Assembly (NCBI GenBank): GCA_047975205.1
Contig: JBKEDC010000012.1
Coordinates: 1 to 64,000 of the forward strand
Reading direction: 5' to 3'
DNA from: JBKEDC01 sp047975205
Lineage (GTDB): Bacteria; Bacteroidota; Bacteroidia; Bacteroidales; Prolixibacteraceae
DNA length: 64,000 nt
The notes under the pieces: model-generated
Database searches by the model: none
The model's input: the letters and a program-made list of their open reading frames with translations, nothing else
What the model was told of the DNA's origin: nothing
Translations under genes and position numbers: made by a program
Shown here: positions 51,223 to 60,509 of the stretch, in pieces
How the letters are laid out: each line of letters begins with the position of its first letter
Position numbering within the stretch: the first letter of the stretch is position 1

Positions 51223-51948
51223 CTACAGCAAGTGAAGTAGCTTTTCTGCCTCATGAATGTCAGCATATTTTCCCAGATCCATCCAAATAGATTTATCGTC
51301 AATAAGTGCTCCAATTTTTTCTGAATTAGCTAAGCGGAGATACATATCAATACTAGAAAAGGCTCCTTGTTCTGTAATCTTATCTAAAAGATCGGGAGAA
51401 ATTATTTGAATACCGCTGAATGCAAAGGGCTCAGCCTTAGCAATAAGATCGGGGCGAGATTCTTTGACAGCTCCTGTCTTTATATTTTTCCAACCACATA
51501 AATAGCTATCGTTAAATAATAAGTATCGCGACGTGTCACGTTTGCGAACGACTAATGTCGCCAGATTATGAGCCGAGATATGGTGTCGCATAAGTGCGAA
51601 AATATCTAAGTCTGACAGAATATCAACATTTATAATTAGAATGGGTTCACTTCCCTTTAAAAGCGGCTTAGCATGCAGGATAGCACCTCCGGTATTCATT
51701 AACCTTTCCCGCTCGTTGGAAATCTGAATATTTACCTGAAAGTTATTGTGATGCTGTAGAAACTTTTCTATTAGATCAGCGAAATGGTGTACATTGATAA
51801 CAATATCAGTAATATTGAAACTGATTAAACGCCTAATACACCGTTCTAATAAAGTTATTCCTCCCAATTCTACTAAGGCTTTGGGCTTGTTTAAAGTCAG
51901 TGGCTGTAGGCGAGTACCTAAACCGGCAGCAAATATCATGGCTTTCAT
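51223..51948 (-). CDS. MurU-like sugar-1-phosphate nucleotidyltransferase
   Basis: This 241-residue enzyme has the nucleotidyltransferase signature MIFAAGLGTRLQPLTLNKPKAL (about 4-25), with the sugar-phosphate lysine at 23. The metal aspartate is in LIINVDILSDLD near residue 108, and the second metal aspartate is in WMDLGKYAD near the C-terminus. The short form without a C-terminal helix is that of MurU (N-acetylmuramate 1-phosphate uridylyltransferase, cell-wall recycling) and of mannose-1-phosphate guanylyltransferases. The AmgK kinase partner often found beside it is not adjacent here. Confidence 0.83.
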   Translation of the reverse strand: MKAMIFAAGLGTRLQPLTLNKPKALVELGGITLLERCIRRLISFNITDIVINVHHFADLIEKFLQHHNNFQVNIQISNERERLMNTGGAILHAKPLLKGSEPILIINVDILSDLDIFALMRHHISAHNLATLVVRKRDTSRYLLFNDSYLCGWKNIKTGAVKESRPDLIAKAEPFAFSGIQIISPDLLDKITEQGAFSSIDMYLRLANSEKIGALIDDKSIWMDLGKYADIHEAEKLLHLL

Positions 51949-51962
51949 AGAGCGGAAAGATA

Positions 51963-51992
51963 TAAAAAAAGCACCTCTTATGAGATGCTTTT
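51963..51992 (-). terminator. Terminator of ribH
   Basis: On the minus strand AAAAGCA-CTC pairs with GAG-TGCTTTT, with one mismatch and a four-base loop, followed by a run of T residues. It lies 20-49 bases behind the ribH stop. Confidence 0.75.
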
Positions 51993-52011
51993 CCGAGTAT
52001 ATACGCGATAT

Positions 52012-52497
52012 TTATTTCATTTCGTTTTGCAGTGCCAACATTTTAATGGCAGTAATCGCTGCTTCATCTCCTTTATTTCCTAATTTACCACCTGCACGAT
52101 TAATAGCTTGTTCCTCATTGTCAGTGGTGAGCACACTAAAAATAAACGGTTTGTTATATTTTAGATTTAAATCCACTGATCCCTGAGTTACTCCTTGACA
52201 AATAAAATCAAAATGACGAGTCTCTCCTTGGATAACGCAACCGATAAGAATAATAGCATCTGCATCAGTGTATTCAGCAGCATATTGTCCGCCTAATGGA
52301 AGTTCAAAAGTGCCGGGCACATGTTTAATGATTATATCGTTTTCATCAGCACCGTGTTTTATGAGAGTATCTTTAGCTCCTTGAGCCATTGCACCCGTGA
52401 TATGATAATTCCACTCTGCTAAAACAATGGTAAATTTCATGCCTTTAGCTGATGGTACTGATTTTAAATCGTATGCAGATAAGTTTTTTGTTGCCAT
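52012..52497 (-). CDS. ribH: 6,7-dimethyl-8-ribityllumazine synthase
   Basis: This 161-residue lumazine synthase performs the penultimate step of riboflavin synthesis, joining 5-amino-6-ribitylaminouracil with dihydroxybutanone phosphate. Landmarks are AEWNYHITGAMAQGA (about 28-42), VPGTFELPLGGQYAA (about 60-74), IILIGCVIQGETRHFDFICQ with the catalytic histidine near 94, and SVLTTDNEEQA near the C-terminus. The length is normal. It stands alone between two hairpin terminators. The gene does not carry an FMN riboswitch, as far as I can see, in the 69-base leader. Confidence 0.96.
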   Translation of the reverse strand: MATKNLSAYDLKSVPSAKGMKFTIVLAEWNYHITGAMAQGAKDTLIKHGADENDIIIKHVPGTFELPLGGQYAAEYTDADAIILIGCVIQGETRHFDFICQGVTQGSVDLNLKYNKPFIFSVLTTDNEEQAINRAGGKLGNKGDEAAITAIKMLALQNEMK

Positions 52498-52516
52498 AAT
52501 TTTTAATTTTTACAAA

Positions 52517-52545
52517 CATAAAAATCCCCTCTTTGGAGGGGATTT
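52517..52545 (-). terminator. Terminator of the TPR protein gene
   Basis: On the minus strand AAATCCCCTC pairs perfectly with GAGGGGATTT around a four-base loop, followed by TTTTTATG. It lies 22 bases behind the TPR gene stop. Confidence 0.88.
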
Positions 52546-52566
52546 ACATTATGCTTTATTCGAATA

Positions 52567-53256
52567 TTAGTTCAAATTCACCTGAGTACGAGCAATGTAT
52601 TTATCAATGCTTCTACCCTCAATAGAAGTGGCATATTTGCTTTTTATCGTTTGATAAGCTGCTAAAGCTTCTTTGTAGTTTTTTTCGCTTTCATAAACTT
52701 GACCAACTTTAAGAAGATAGATAGGAGCGGTAAGCTCATTATCAAAAGATACTGCTTTTTTATACGCTTTAATAGCTGCAGAATTATTTCCTAATTCAAC
52801 TTGACAGTCGCCTTTTAAACCTTCTGAAATAGGAGCTAATAGTGGGTCATCGGTTGAGAAATCATTAAGGTATTCGATTGCTTCGTCAAATTGTCCCAAA
52901 CGAGCATAAGAAACACCTGTGTAATAATTTGCTAAATTGCCGGTTGATGTTGAACCATAGTTGTCGATAATATCGAGGAATCCGGCATTAGTACCGTCGC
53001 CGTTAATAGCTAAATTGAAAGAATCTACATCGAAATAGCGTTGTGCAGCTTCAATATCAGCTAGGGCACTTTGTTCTTTAGGAGCAACAATAAAATTGTT
53101 ATATGCCATGTAAGCCACAGCAACAACCACAATTACAGCAACAACTCCAACAATTCCTTTTTGATTTTTTTCAATGAATGCTTCTGTTCTGCCTAATACA
53201 TTTTCTACTTCCTGCAGATTGTCTTCTTGCGTAGTTTGATTTTTATGATCTACCAT
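52567..53256 (-). CDS. Inner-membrane TPR protein (YfgM-like)
   Basis: This 229-residue protein has a charged N-terminus, one transmembrane helix (about 37-55, VGVVAVIVVVAVAYMAYNNF) and then TPR repeats (about 115-225), with units such as GQFDEAIEYLND and NYKEALAAYQTI. The layout matches YfgM-type periplasmic TPR proteins, which work with chaperones or the secretion machinery. In several Bacteroidales I recall such a gene beside ribH and recF; here it is near ribH only. rlmD lies 166 bases upstream on the same strand. Confidence 0.78.
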   Translation of the reverse strand: MVDHKNQTTQEDNLQEVENVLGRTEAFIEKNQKGIVGVVAVIVVVAVAYMAYNNFIVAPKEQSALADIEAAQRYFDVDSFNLAINGDGTNAGFLDIIDNYGSTSTGNLANYYTGVSYARLGQFDEAIEYLNDFSTDDPLLAPISEGLKGDCQVELGNNSAAIKAYKKAVSFDNELTAPIYLLKVGQVYESEKNYKEALAAYQTIKSKYATSIEGRSIDKYIARTQVNLN

Positions 53257-53422
53257 CTTAGTTAATTGAGTTTTCTAATCTTTCTAATCGGATGACAAAA
53301 ATATACTTTTTTGCTAAAAGTAAAGCCTATATGCTTCTAAAAAATACGAGCTTTATGTAAAACCAAACATATGCTTGGAAATTATCTTTAGTATTTTCTT
53401 CTGTATAGAGCATATTTCAACT

Positions 53423-54832
53423 TTACTTGCGCACCAATTGTACAACATTTTCTACATGATGCGTGTGTGGAAACATATCGACCGGTTGAATCTTATTAAC
53501 ACGATACATTTCATCAAGTAAAGCTAAATCTCGAGCTTGTGTGGCCGGATTACAGCTAACATACACAATGCGTTGCGGTGCAGCTCTTAATATCGTTTTT
53601 ATTACATCTTCATGCATTCCGGCTCTGGGTGGGTCGGTAATAATAACGTCAGGTGCGCCATGTTGCGATATAAAAACATCATTCAGTACATCTTTCATAT
53701 CGCCGGCATAAAACTTGGAATTATTAATATTATTCAATGCAGAGTTAATCTTGGCATCTTCAATAGCCTCGGGCACGTATTCTACACCAATCACTTTTTG
53801 GGCTTTTTGAGCTATAAAATTAGCAATAGTGCCCGTCCCTGTATATAAATCGTAAACTACTTCAGTGCCTGTGAGTTCGGCAAAATTACGTGTAACTTTA
53901 TATAATTCGTAGGCTTGTGTAGAATTTGTCTGATAAAAGCTTTTAGGGCCGATTTTGAAACGAAGACCTTCCATTTCTTCAAAGATATGGTCGGGACCCT
54001 TATAAGCAATAATGTCTTGGTCGCCAATTGTGTCATTAGGTTTTGAGTTGATGACGTACATAATCGAGTTGAGTTCCGGAAATTCAGCTTCAATAGCTTT
54101 TAAAAGAGCTTCTCGCTGTTCTTTATCATCTCGATATAAAGCCAAAATAAGCATATTTTCGCCTGTTGAAGAGGTACGAACAATCATATTGCGCAAGAAA
54201 CCAACTTGATTTCTGATATCGAAAAACTCCAACTCATTGTTTAGGGCATATTCTCGAATAAAGTTTCGCAATCGATTTGACGGTTCAGGTTGAAGCCAAC
54301 ATTTTTCAATATTGATGATTTTATCAAACAATCGGGGAATATGAAAACCCAAGGCATTCATGTCATGAACTCCTAATTCACTATCCATTTCTTCAAATGA
54401 CAACCAGCGTTTATTGCTAAAGCTAAATTCCAGTTTATTGCGGTAGAAGGTATTTTCTTTTGAACCTAAAATAGGCATAACTTCCGGAAGTTCAATTCGT
54501 CCTAATCGGTGAAGTTGGTCGTTTACTTGCTTTTGTTTATAAAACAGTTGTTTCTCATAGGGTAGGTATTGCCATTTACACCCTCCGCACACGCCGAAGT
54601 GTTTACAGAAAGCTTCCTGACGGTCATCGGCATATGATTGAATATTTACGACCCGAGCTTCCATATATTTTTTTCGCTTCTTGGTAACTTGCAAATCAAC
54701 TACATCTCCGGGCACTACATGTGTGGTGAAAATAATCATATCATTAACTTTGGCAATAGCTTTGCCTTCTGCACCAATATCAATTATCTCAACACCTTCA
54801 AATAGAGGCTTTTTCTTTCTGCTTCTGCTCAT
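53423..54832 (-). CDS. rlmD: 23S rRNA (uracil-C5)-methyltransferase RlmD/RumA family
   Basis: This 469-residue enzyme has an N-terminal TRAM domain (about 8-65). An iron-sulphur cluster cysteine set (Cys76, Cys82 and Cys85 in CKHFGVCGGC, and the cysteine of NIEKCWLQ near residue 168) follows. Last comes a SAM-binding methyltransferase domain with VYDLYTGTGTIANFIA (about 309-324) and the catalytic cysteine in VSCNPAT near 424. Family members methylate U1939 (or U747) of 23S rRNA to 5-methyluridine. The position within the rRNA cannot be told from sequence. It is a long-spaced neighbour of the TPR gene. Confidence 0.9.
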   Translation of the reverse strand: MSRSRKKKPLFEGVEIIDIGAEGKAIAKVNDMIIFTTHVVPGDVVDLQVTKKRKKYMEARVVNIQSYADDRQEAFCKHFGVCGGCKWQYLPYEKQLFYKQKQVNDQLHRLGRIELPEVMPILGSKENTFYRNKLEFSFSNKRWLSFEEMDSELGVHDMNALGFHIPRLFDKIINIEKCWLQPEPSNRLRNFIREYALNNELEFFDIRNQVGFLRNMIVRTSSTGENMLILALYRDDKEQREALLKAIEAEFPELNSIMYVINSKPNDTIGDQDIIAYKGPDHIFEEMEGLRFKIGPKSFYQTNSTQAYELYKVTRNFAELTGTEVVYDLYTGTGTIANFIAQKAQKVIGVEYVPEAIEDAKINSALNNINNSKFYAGDMKDVLNDVFISQHGAPDVIITDPPRAGMHEDVIKTILRAAPQRIVYVSCNPATQARDLALLDEMYRVNKIQPVDMFPHTHHVENVVQLVRK

Positions 54833-55234
54833 TTTAATATGAAATTTGCCACAAAAGTAATCTTTAATTAGCAGTTACAAAACATCTTCAATAGGCTTTT
54901 CTCTTTACAATATGCGTATAAAACTATCTGAATTGCTTTTTTCTCTGTTACATATGAAGTGAATTAAATGTTTTTGCTGCTTTTCTCACTCAGATAATGG
55001 AGCAAATTAATGTTTTATGTGTTTTACTACTCTCTACATTGAAATAAATAGATATAAGCATCTCTTTCTTTTCATCCATAAGAGCTAAATTAGAGATGTT
55101 TCAGCCAATTATCATTGCATAAAATAGAAAGTAGAATAATAGATAATCATAAAATTAAGATTTGTCTTGTTTTTACAAAATGAATGAAATATCTTAGTTG
55201 AATCTTTAAGTACTAATAAAAAAGTTAACAAATT
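54833..55234. other. Gene-free region between divergent rlmD and porin genes
   Basis: This 402-base AT-rich stretch must carry the promoters of both neighbours. No perfect TAnnTTTG element is evident near the porin gene (TATCTTAG at about 55190 is the nearest), and no RNA gene or repeat is supported. Confidence 0.55.
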
Positions 55235-56515
55235 ATGAATCGTACTTTATTTCTATTTTTCCTTCTTTGTTTCTCTTCATCACTGTGGGCACAAGAAGAC
55301 AAAACAAGTAATTTTTCAATGTCGGCAGAAGTTCGTCCGAGATATGAGCTGCGAGATGGGTATAAGGCTCCTTTAACTGAAGAACAAGATTTGGGGCAAT
55401 TCATATCTAATCGTGTTCGCTTAAATATGAACTATAATAAAGGACCATTGGCAGCTTCATTAAGATTTCAAGATGTAGGAACTTGGGGAGACAGAACAGT
55501 TTTCGGAAGTGGTGACACACATAAAATAGGTTTCTTTGAAGCATGGGCATCTTATCGATTTGCACCTAAATTTGCGCTGAAAGTTGGTCGTCAAGTTATT
55601 TCTTATGATGATGAGCGAATAATGGGAGAAATCAATTGGTCTCAACAAGGATTAAGTCATGATGCTTTAGTGATGCAATTTAATAATGCTGCCGGCGATG
55701 TACGGGTAGATATCGGTGCGAGCTATAATCAAGAAAGTGAGAAAAATGCCAATTCGGCCTATCCATACACCAATAAGGCTATGCAATATTTGTGGATAAA
55801 CCAATCTGACGATAGTTTTTATTGGAGTTTCTTATTTTTAAATAATGGTACTCAGCAGGCAGCAAGCGAAGATTTAAAAGTATATTATAGCAAAACCTAC
55901 GGCGTTTATCTGAATAACGTAAAAAAGAGTAATTGGGATGTTGGAGGATCGCTCTATGCTCAGGGGGGTAAAGATGTTTTTGGAAATAAGATAGCTGCTT
56001 TTTACGTTGCAGCACATTTGAAGAAGGCTTTATCTTCGAGCTTTAAACTAGGAATAGGAGCCGAGGTTTTATCGGGAACAGATATGGACGCTACTGATAC
56101 TAAGAATCATTCTTTTGATCCGATTTATGGTACAAATCATAAATTTAATGGTTTCATGGACTATTTTTATGTAGGAAATCATAAAAATAATGTAGGATTA
56201 CAAGATTATTATACACAATTAGATTATAAGAAAAACAAGTTCTCGGCATCTTTAGTCGGACATGTATTTAGTAGTATGGGAAATGTTGTTAATGAGAGCG
56301 GAGACAAGCTGGATAACTATTTGGGGGTAGAACTGGATTTGACAGCAAACTACCAAGTAGATACCAATTTCAAAATTAGCGGAGGATACAGTCGTATGTT
56401 TGCCAGTGAAAGTATGCAAGCGATAAAAGGAGCAGCCGCAGGTATGCGTTCAGGAGGAAATTGGCTGTTTATATCTTTAGATTTTACACCTCAATTCTTT
56501 AGTATTTCGAAATAG
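55235..56515 (+). CDS. Alginate-export-family outer-membrane porin
   Basis: This 426-residue protein has a signal peptide (cleavage after WAQ near residue 20) and the beta-barrel patterns of the Alginate_exp family. These include VRPRYELRDGYK (about 33-44), RVRLNMNYNKGPLAASLRFQ, the KVGRQVISYDDERIMGE segment (about 127-143) and many aromatic-ended strands. Bacteroidetes members are general outer-membrane porins for anions or sugars rather than proven alginate exporters; no alginate genes are nearby. It is followed by a terminator and stands alone. Confidence 0.85.
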   Translation: MNRTLFLFFLLCFSSSLWAQEDKTSNFSMSAEVRPRYELRDGYKAPLTEEQDLGQFISNRVRLNMNYNKGPLAASLRFQDVGTWGDRTVFGSGDTHKIGFFEAWASYRFAPKFALKVGRQVISYDDERIMGEINWSQQGLSHDALVMQFNNAAGDVRVDIGASYNQESEKNANSAYPYTNKAMQYLWINQSDDSFYWSFLFLNNGTQQAASEDLKVYYSKTYGVYLNNVKKSNWDVGGSLYAQGGKDVFGNKIAAFYVAAHLKKALSSSFKLGIGAEVLSGTDMDATDTKNHSFDPIYGTNHKFNGFMDYFYVGNHKNNVGLQDYYTQLDYKKNKFSASLVGHVFSSMGNVVNESGDKLDNYLGVELDLTANYQVDTNFKISGGYSRMFASESMQAIKGAAAGMRSGGNWLFISLDFTPQFFSISK

Positions 56516-56539
56516 AATAAAACTTTGATGTAAAATAAG

Positions 56540-56573
56540 AGAGCAGAAACGGCACGCCACTTCTGCTCTTTTA
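56540..56573 (+). terminator. Terminator after the alginate-export-type porin gene
   Basis: AGAGCAGAA pairs perfectly with TTCTGCTCT around a 12-base loop and TTTT follows. Confidence 0.82.
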
Positions 56574-56594
56574 ATTATTATGCCAATAAACCTA

Positions 56595-57494
56595 TTACCA
56601 AAGTTTTGCAGGATATATGCCTTTATCAGTTAAATCTTTGATTTTACCTACTACAAATGGCTTGTCTTTGGGGAAAGTCACGCCAAACCAAGGAGAGTCG
56701 GCCTCTAATACTTTAGTAGCAGCTTCTTTACTTTTAATTAAGTCGAACACTACATTAGGAATATAAAATTCAGATTTAGGTGTGTTGATATCTGCATCTA
56801 AGAATTCTTTGAACAACTCCTCTAATTTACCGAATAGACTAGGGTGAAATCCCCAATAATTCATTGATGCAGGAGAATTCTCAGCGATGCTGATTAATTC
56901 GCCATTACCATTATCGCACACAATGCCTTGGGCTTCGCGGCGAATGTCATGACGCTCTACAATAACAGTAAGATTTTTATCTTCATCGCTTTCACAGATA
57001 CCTCGACTTACTGAGCCATATTCAGATAACGTGTTTTTCAATGAATAACCCATCATACTGTATTGATCTTCTGTACATTCATTTTTTAGAAAGTCGGCCA
57101 TAACTTCGAATGACTCTTTTCCATAGAAATCATCAGCATTAATAGATGCAAAAGGCTCTTTGATAACATCTTTAGCCATTAATATAGCATGACCTGTGCC
57201 CCAGGGCTTTTCTCTACCTTCCGGATAAGTGTAACCTTCCGGCAGTTTATTGATTTCTTGATATACATATTCAACTTCAATTTTGCCATCTAATTTGCCA
57301 TCGAACTTAGCTTTAAATTCATCGGCAAAACTTTCGCGGATAACAAAAACCACTTTGCCGAATCCGGCACGAATAGCATCGAATACGGAATATTCTATGA
57401 TAGCTTCTCCATTTGGACCAAATGGATCAATTTGTTTTAAGCCTCCATATCTACTACCCATTCCGGCAGCAAGGATTAATAATGTTGGTTTCAT
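56595..57494 (-). CDS. NDP-sugar nucleotidyltransferase, unknown sugar
   Basis: This 299-residue protein starts with LILAAGMGSRYGGLKQID (about 5-22), a variant nucleotide-binding loop with GGLKQ in place of the usual KP-motif. It continues with the metal aspartate in ASINADDFYG near residue 120 and a YGSVSRG segment. The family is common in Bacteroidetes and annotated as nucleotidyltransferase without a proven substrate. It lies 25 bases after the gamma-carbonic anhydrase-like gene on the same strand, so the two probably form an operon. Confidence 0.82.
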   Translation of the reverse strand: MKPTLLILAAGMGSRYGGLKQIDPFGPNGEAIIEYSVFDAIRAGFGKVVFVIRESFADEFKAKFDGKLDGKIEVEYVYQEINKLPEGYTYPEGREKPWGTGHAILMAKDVIKEPFASINADDFYGKESFEVMADFLKNECTEDQYSMMGYSLKNTLSEYGSVSRGICESDEDKNLTVIVERHDIRREAQGIVCDNGNGELISIAENSPASMNYWGFHPSLFGKLEELFKEFLDADINTPKSEFYIPNVVFDLIKSKEAATKVLEADSPWFGVTFPKDKPFVVGKIKDLTDKGIYPAKLW

Positions 57495-57519
57495 CTTTTA
57501 AAAATTTTTATGGTGATGT

Positions 57520-58053
57520 TTATTCGTTTTCGTTATAATAATCGCCGTACCAGCTTGCATAAGTGGAGTAAGCTTTAGCAATGCGCTCTAATTCGTTTTG
57601 TGCTAATTCCGGAGTTAGTTCCTTAATTTTACGGGCAGGAGTTCCGGCATATACGCTATTCGATTCTACAATCGTTCCCTTGGTAACTACTGATCCGGCA
57701 GCAATAATAGTGTTCGAGTTGATGATACAATCATCTAGCACTACGGCATTCATACCTATCATTACATGATCGTGCAAAGTAGCTCCGTGCACGATAGCCC
57801 CATGGGCAATGATAACATGGTTGCCAATATTAGTTGGCGACTTTTTATAAGTAGCGTGTATAACGGCACAATCCTGCACACTGGTATTATCTCCGATTCT
57901 GATGGAATGAACGTCGCCACGTATTACAGTGCTATACCACACGCTGCTGCCATCTCCAATTTCTACATCTCCGATAATTGCTGCATTTTCAGCAACAAAA
58001 CATTTCTTGCCTATTTTGGGTGTCTTTCCGTTTAAAGTTCTAATAGTTGCCAT
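57520..58053 (-). CDS. Gamma-class carbonic anhydrase family protein
   Basis: This 177-residue protein has a left-handed beta-helix of hexapeptide repeats (for example IGDVEIGDGSSVWYSTVI, about 27-44) and a C-terminal helix. His66 (VIHATY), His84 and His89 (IIAHGAIVHG) match the three zinc ligands of Cam/CamH-type proteins. The acidic loop with the proton-shuttle glutamate of archaeal Cam is absent, so it is the shorter CamH/YrdA-like type, whose activity is often low or unproven. It precedes the nucleotidyltransferase gene. Confidence 0.85.
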   Translation of the reverse strand: MATIRTLNGKTPKIGKKCFVAENAAIIGDVEIGDGSSVWYSTVIRGDVHSIRIGDNTSVQDCAVIHATYKKSPTNIGNHVIIAHGAIVHGATLHDHVMIGMNAVVLDDCIINSNTIIAAGSVVTKGTIVESNSVYAGTPARKIKELTPELAQNELERIAKAYSTYASWYGDYYNENE

Positions 58054-58667
58054 AGTGTTGTTTTTAAGAATTGCACCGTAAATATAGTTTAAAAATGTAT
58101 CTCTCCATCAGAGATTACTTATAGCAGATTTAGACGATAAATTCTAAGACGAAAGTTTAACTTGTATTTAACAAGAAGCCTGCTCGTTGGCCTATGCTAG
58201 GTAAGGAAAAAATCAATGCAAACATAAACAGTTCTTTACAATTATGGAAACAGACGATAAATATAGTGTGTTAGTTTGCGTAAATTGAGTAGTTGTCTGT
58301 TTAATGCTATTTCCGTTTCTGTCTTTGCATTATTTTTATAAAAATATAGATGCGAAAACTATTTTTTTAGACTATGTTCAGCTAGTAATAGCCACACAAA
58401 TTGCTTATTCAATTATTTTTCATTAGAGAACAAATGTAATTGGAGCTATTTAATGCTATACATTTTTAATATAAGCTACCATGTAATCAGATTTTGGCTA
58501 ATAATCCAGATATAACGGATGTGAATATTGAAATGTTTTTTTTGTAACGATTTGACAATCAAATGCTAGATTAATTAGTTTCTACAAATTAAGTTTGTGT
58601 TTATGTATTTTCTAGCTAAGAATTCTTACCTTTAGAACTTTAAAATTAACCTTTATTTTTCCTACAC
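58054..58667. other. Long gene-free region before korA
   Basis: These 614 AT-rich bases lie between divergent genes. A small hairpin (ATCTCT/AGAGAT at about 58099-58115) and two copies of AGACGATAAAT (about 58131 and 58253) are seen. No open frame over about 20 codons with family likeness, and no RNA gene, can be supported. TACCTTTA about 40 bases before korA is a weak promoter candidate. Confidence 0.5.
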
Positions 58668-60506
58668 ATGATAGAAAAACAAGTGATTGAGCTGGAGGAA
58701 GTAACCATACGCTTCTCCGGCGATTCCGGCGATGGTATGCAGCTTACAGGAACACTGTTTTCTGATACCTCAGCCTTATTTGGCAATGATATTTCAACAT
58801 TTCCGGATTTTCCGTCCGAAATTCGAGCTCCTCAGGGGACGGTGGCCGGGGTGTCGGGTTTTCAAGTACAGTTCGGAGCTAAAAAAGTAACAACTCCAGG
58901 GGATGAAGCTCATGTATTGGTAGCAATGAATCCGGCAGCAGTAAAAGCCAATGCAAAGTTTATTAAGTTGGGTGGAGCTATTATTTTTGATGTTGATGTC
59001 TTTTCCGAGAAAGCGTTGGAAAAAGCCGGATATGCAACGAAAGATCCTTTTGCAGAACTCAACCTACGTGATTATACCAAGTTACCAGTGCCTATCTCGA
59101 GCTTGACCAAGGAAAGCTTGAAAGAATTTGATTTAGATAATAAATCAATCATGCGTTCTAAGAATATGTTTGCATTGGGCTTAGTTTGCTGGATGTTTGA
59201 CAGACCACTTGATTATATAAAAGGATACATTAAAAAGAAGTTCGCAAAGAAACCAATTGTGGTTGAAAGTAACCTCAAGGTATTGCAAGATGGCTATAAC
59301 TATGGTGAGAATATGCACCATGTAGCTCCTCGCTTTTTTGTTCATCCTGCGGCTATTGAAAGAGGAACATATCGTAATATTCATGGAAATGAAGCTACTG
59401 CCTGGGGATTTTTAGCTGCAGCTGAAAAGGCTAATTTACCACTATTTTTAGGTTCATATCCAATTACACCGGCAACTGATATTTTATCAGCCTTAGCTAT
59501 CCGGAAAGAGATGGGAGTGAAGACCTTTCAAGCAGAGGATGAAATAGCGGGTATATGTACGGCTATAGGTGCAGCTTTTGCCGGAAACTTAGCTATTACT
59601 ACAACATCAGGTCCTGGTTTGGCGTTAAAATCAGAGGCCCTGGGTCTAGCAGTTATGGCTGAGTTGCCTTTGGTAGTGGTAAATGTGCAGCGCGGAGGTC
59701 CTTCAACGGGACTGCCTACCAAAACTGAACAGTCTGATTTGCTCCAAGCCCTTTATGGAAGAAACGGAGAAAGTCCGCTGGTCGTTTTAGCTGCCGGGTC
59801 ACCATCAGACTGCTTTTATTATGCTTTTTTAGCAGCTAAAATAGCTTTGGAGAGAATGCTTCCGGTAGTTCTATTGACTGATGGATTTTTAGGAAATGGT
59901 AGCGAACCTTGGCGTATTCCAGATATGAATGAGTTGCCTTTTATAAATCCCCCGATAGCTAAAAACGTTGATAGCTTTCAACCTTATCGTAGGGATTTGG
60001 AAACTAAAGTTCGAGAGTGGGCATATCCGGGTATGAAAGGTTTTGAACACCGCATTGGCGGATTAGAAAAGGGCGAGAATGGATCGGTAAGCCATGATTC
60101 ACAAAATCATGAGGACAACACGAAACACCGAGCAGATAAAGTAGTTAAAGTAGCAGATATGCTTCCCTTGCTCCAGATAGAAGGCGATAGAAATGCGGAG
60201 CTATTAGTTGTTAGTTGGGGAGGAACTTATGGGCATATGCACGGTGCAGTAAGACGTATGCAAAATGAAGGTAAAAGTGTAGCTTTGGCTCATTTTAATT
60301 TCATTAACCCACTTCCGAGGAATACGGAAGAAGTATTCGCTAATCATAAGAAAATTGCAGTGGCAGAGCTAAATATGGGGCAGTTTGCCATGTATTTGCG
60401 CGATAAAGTTCCAGCTTATAAATATGATCAAGTAAACAAAATGAAAGGTTTACCATTCACGGTAAATGAATTAACTGAGGCGTTTACTAAAATTTTGGAG
60501 GGTTAA
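58668..60506 (+). CDS. korA: 2-oxoacid:ferredoxin oxidoreductase, fused gamma-alpha subunit
   Basis: This 612-residue protein carries a gamma domain (about 10-190; RFSGDSGDGMQLTGTLFSDT at 15-34) followed by the alpha pyrimidine-binding domain (about 225-470). The latter has the signature GSYPITPATDILSAL, EDEIAGICTAIGAAFAG and the VNVQRGGPSTGLPTK stretch. With korB it forms the enzyme that oxidises 2-oxoglutarate to succinyl-CoA, reducing ferredoxin, or runs in the reductive direction. The fused order is the Bacteroidetes/Thermoprotei type without separate ferredoxin subunits. korB begins three bases after its stop. Confidence 0.93.
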   Translation: MIEKQVIELEEVTIRFSGDSGDGMQLTGTLFSDTSALFGNDISTFPDFPSEIRAPQGTVAGVSGFQVQFGAKKVTTPGDEAHVLVAMNPAAVKANAKFIKLGGAIIFDVDVFSEKALEKAGYATKDPFAELNLRDYTKLPVPISSLTKESLKEFDLDNKSIMRSKNMFALGLVCWMFDRPLDYIKGYIKKKFAKKPIVVESNLKVLQDGYNYGENMHHVAPRFFVHPAAIERGTYRNIHGNEATAWGFLAAAEKANLPLFLGSYPITPATDILSALAIRKEMGVKTFQAEDEIAGICTAIGAAFAGNLAITTTSGPGLALKSEALGLAVMAELPLVVVNVQRGGPSTGLPTKTEQSDLLQALYGRNGESPLVVLAAGSPSDCFYYAFLAAKIALERMLPVVLLTDGFLGNGSEPWRIPDMNELPFINPPIAKNVDSFQPYRRDLETKVREWAYPGMKGFEHRIGGLEKGENGSVSHDSQNHEDNTKHRADKVVKVADMLPLLQIEGDRNAELLVVSWGGTYGHMHGAVRRMQNEGKSVALAHFNFINPLPRNTEEVFANHKKIAVAELNMGQFAMYLRDKVPAYKYDQVNKMKGLPFTVNELTEAFTKILEG

Positions 60507-60509
60507 AAA

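Noticed and set aside
52498..52566. FMN riboswitch before ribH
   Set aside because: The leader is only 69 bases, and the hairpin in it fits a terminator for the gene upstream; no riboswitch core is seen.
58243..58287. 14-codon frame METDDKYSVLVCVN as a small protein
   Set aside because: Too short, without promoter or conservation evidence; it lies in a generally open AT-rich gap.
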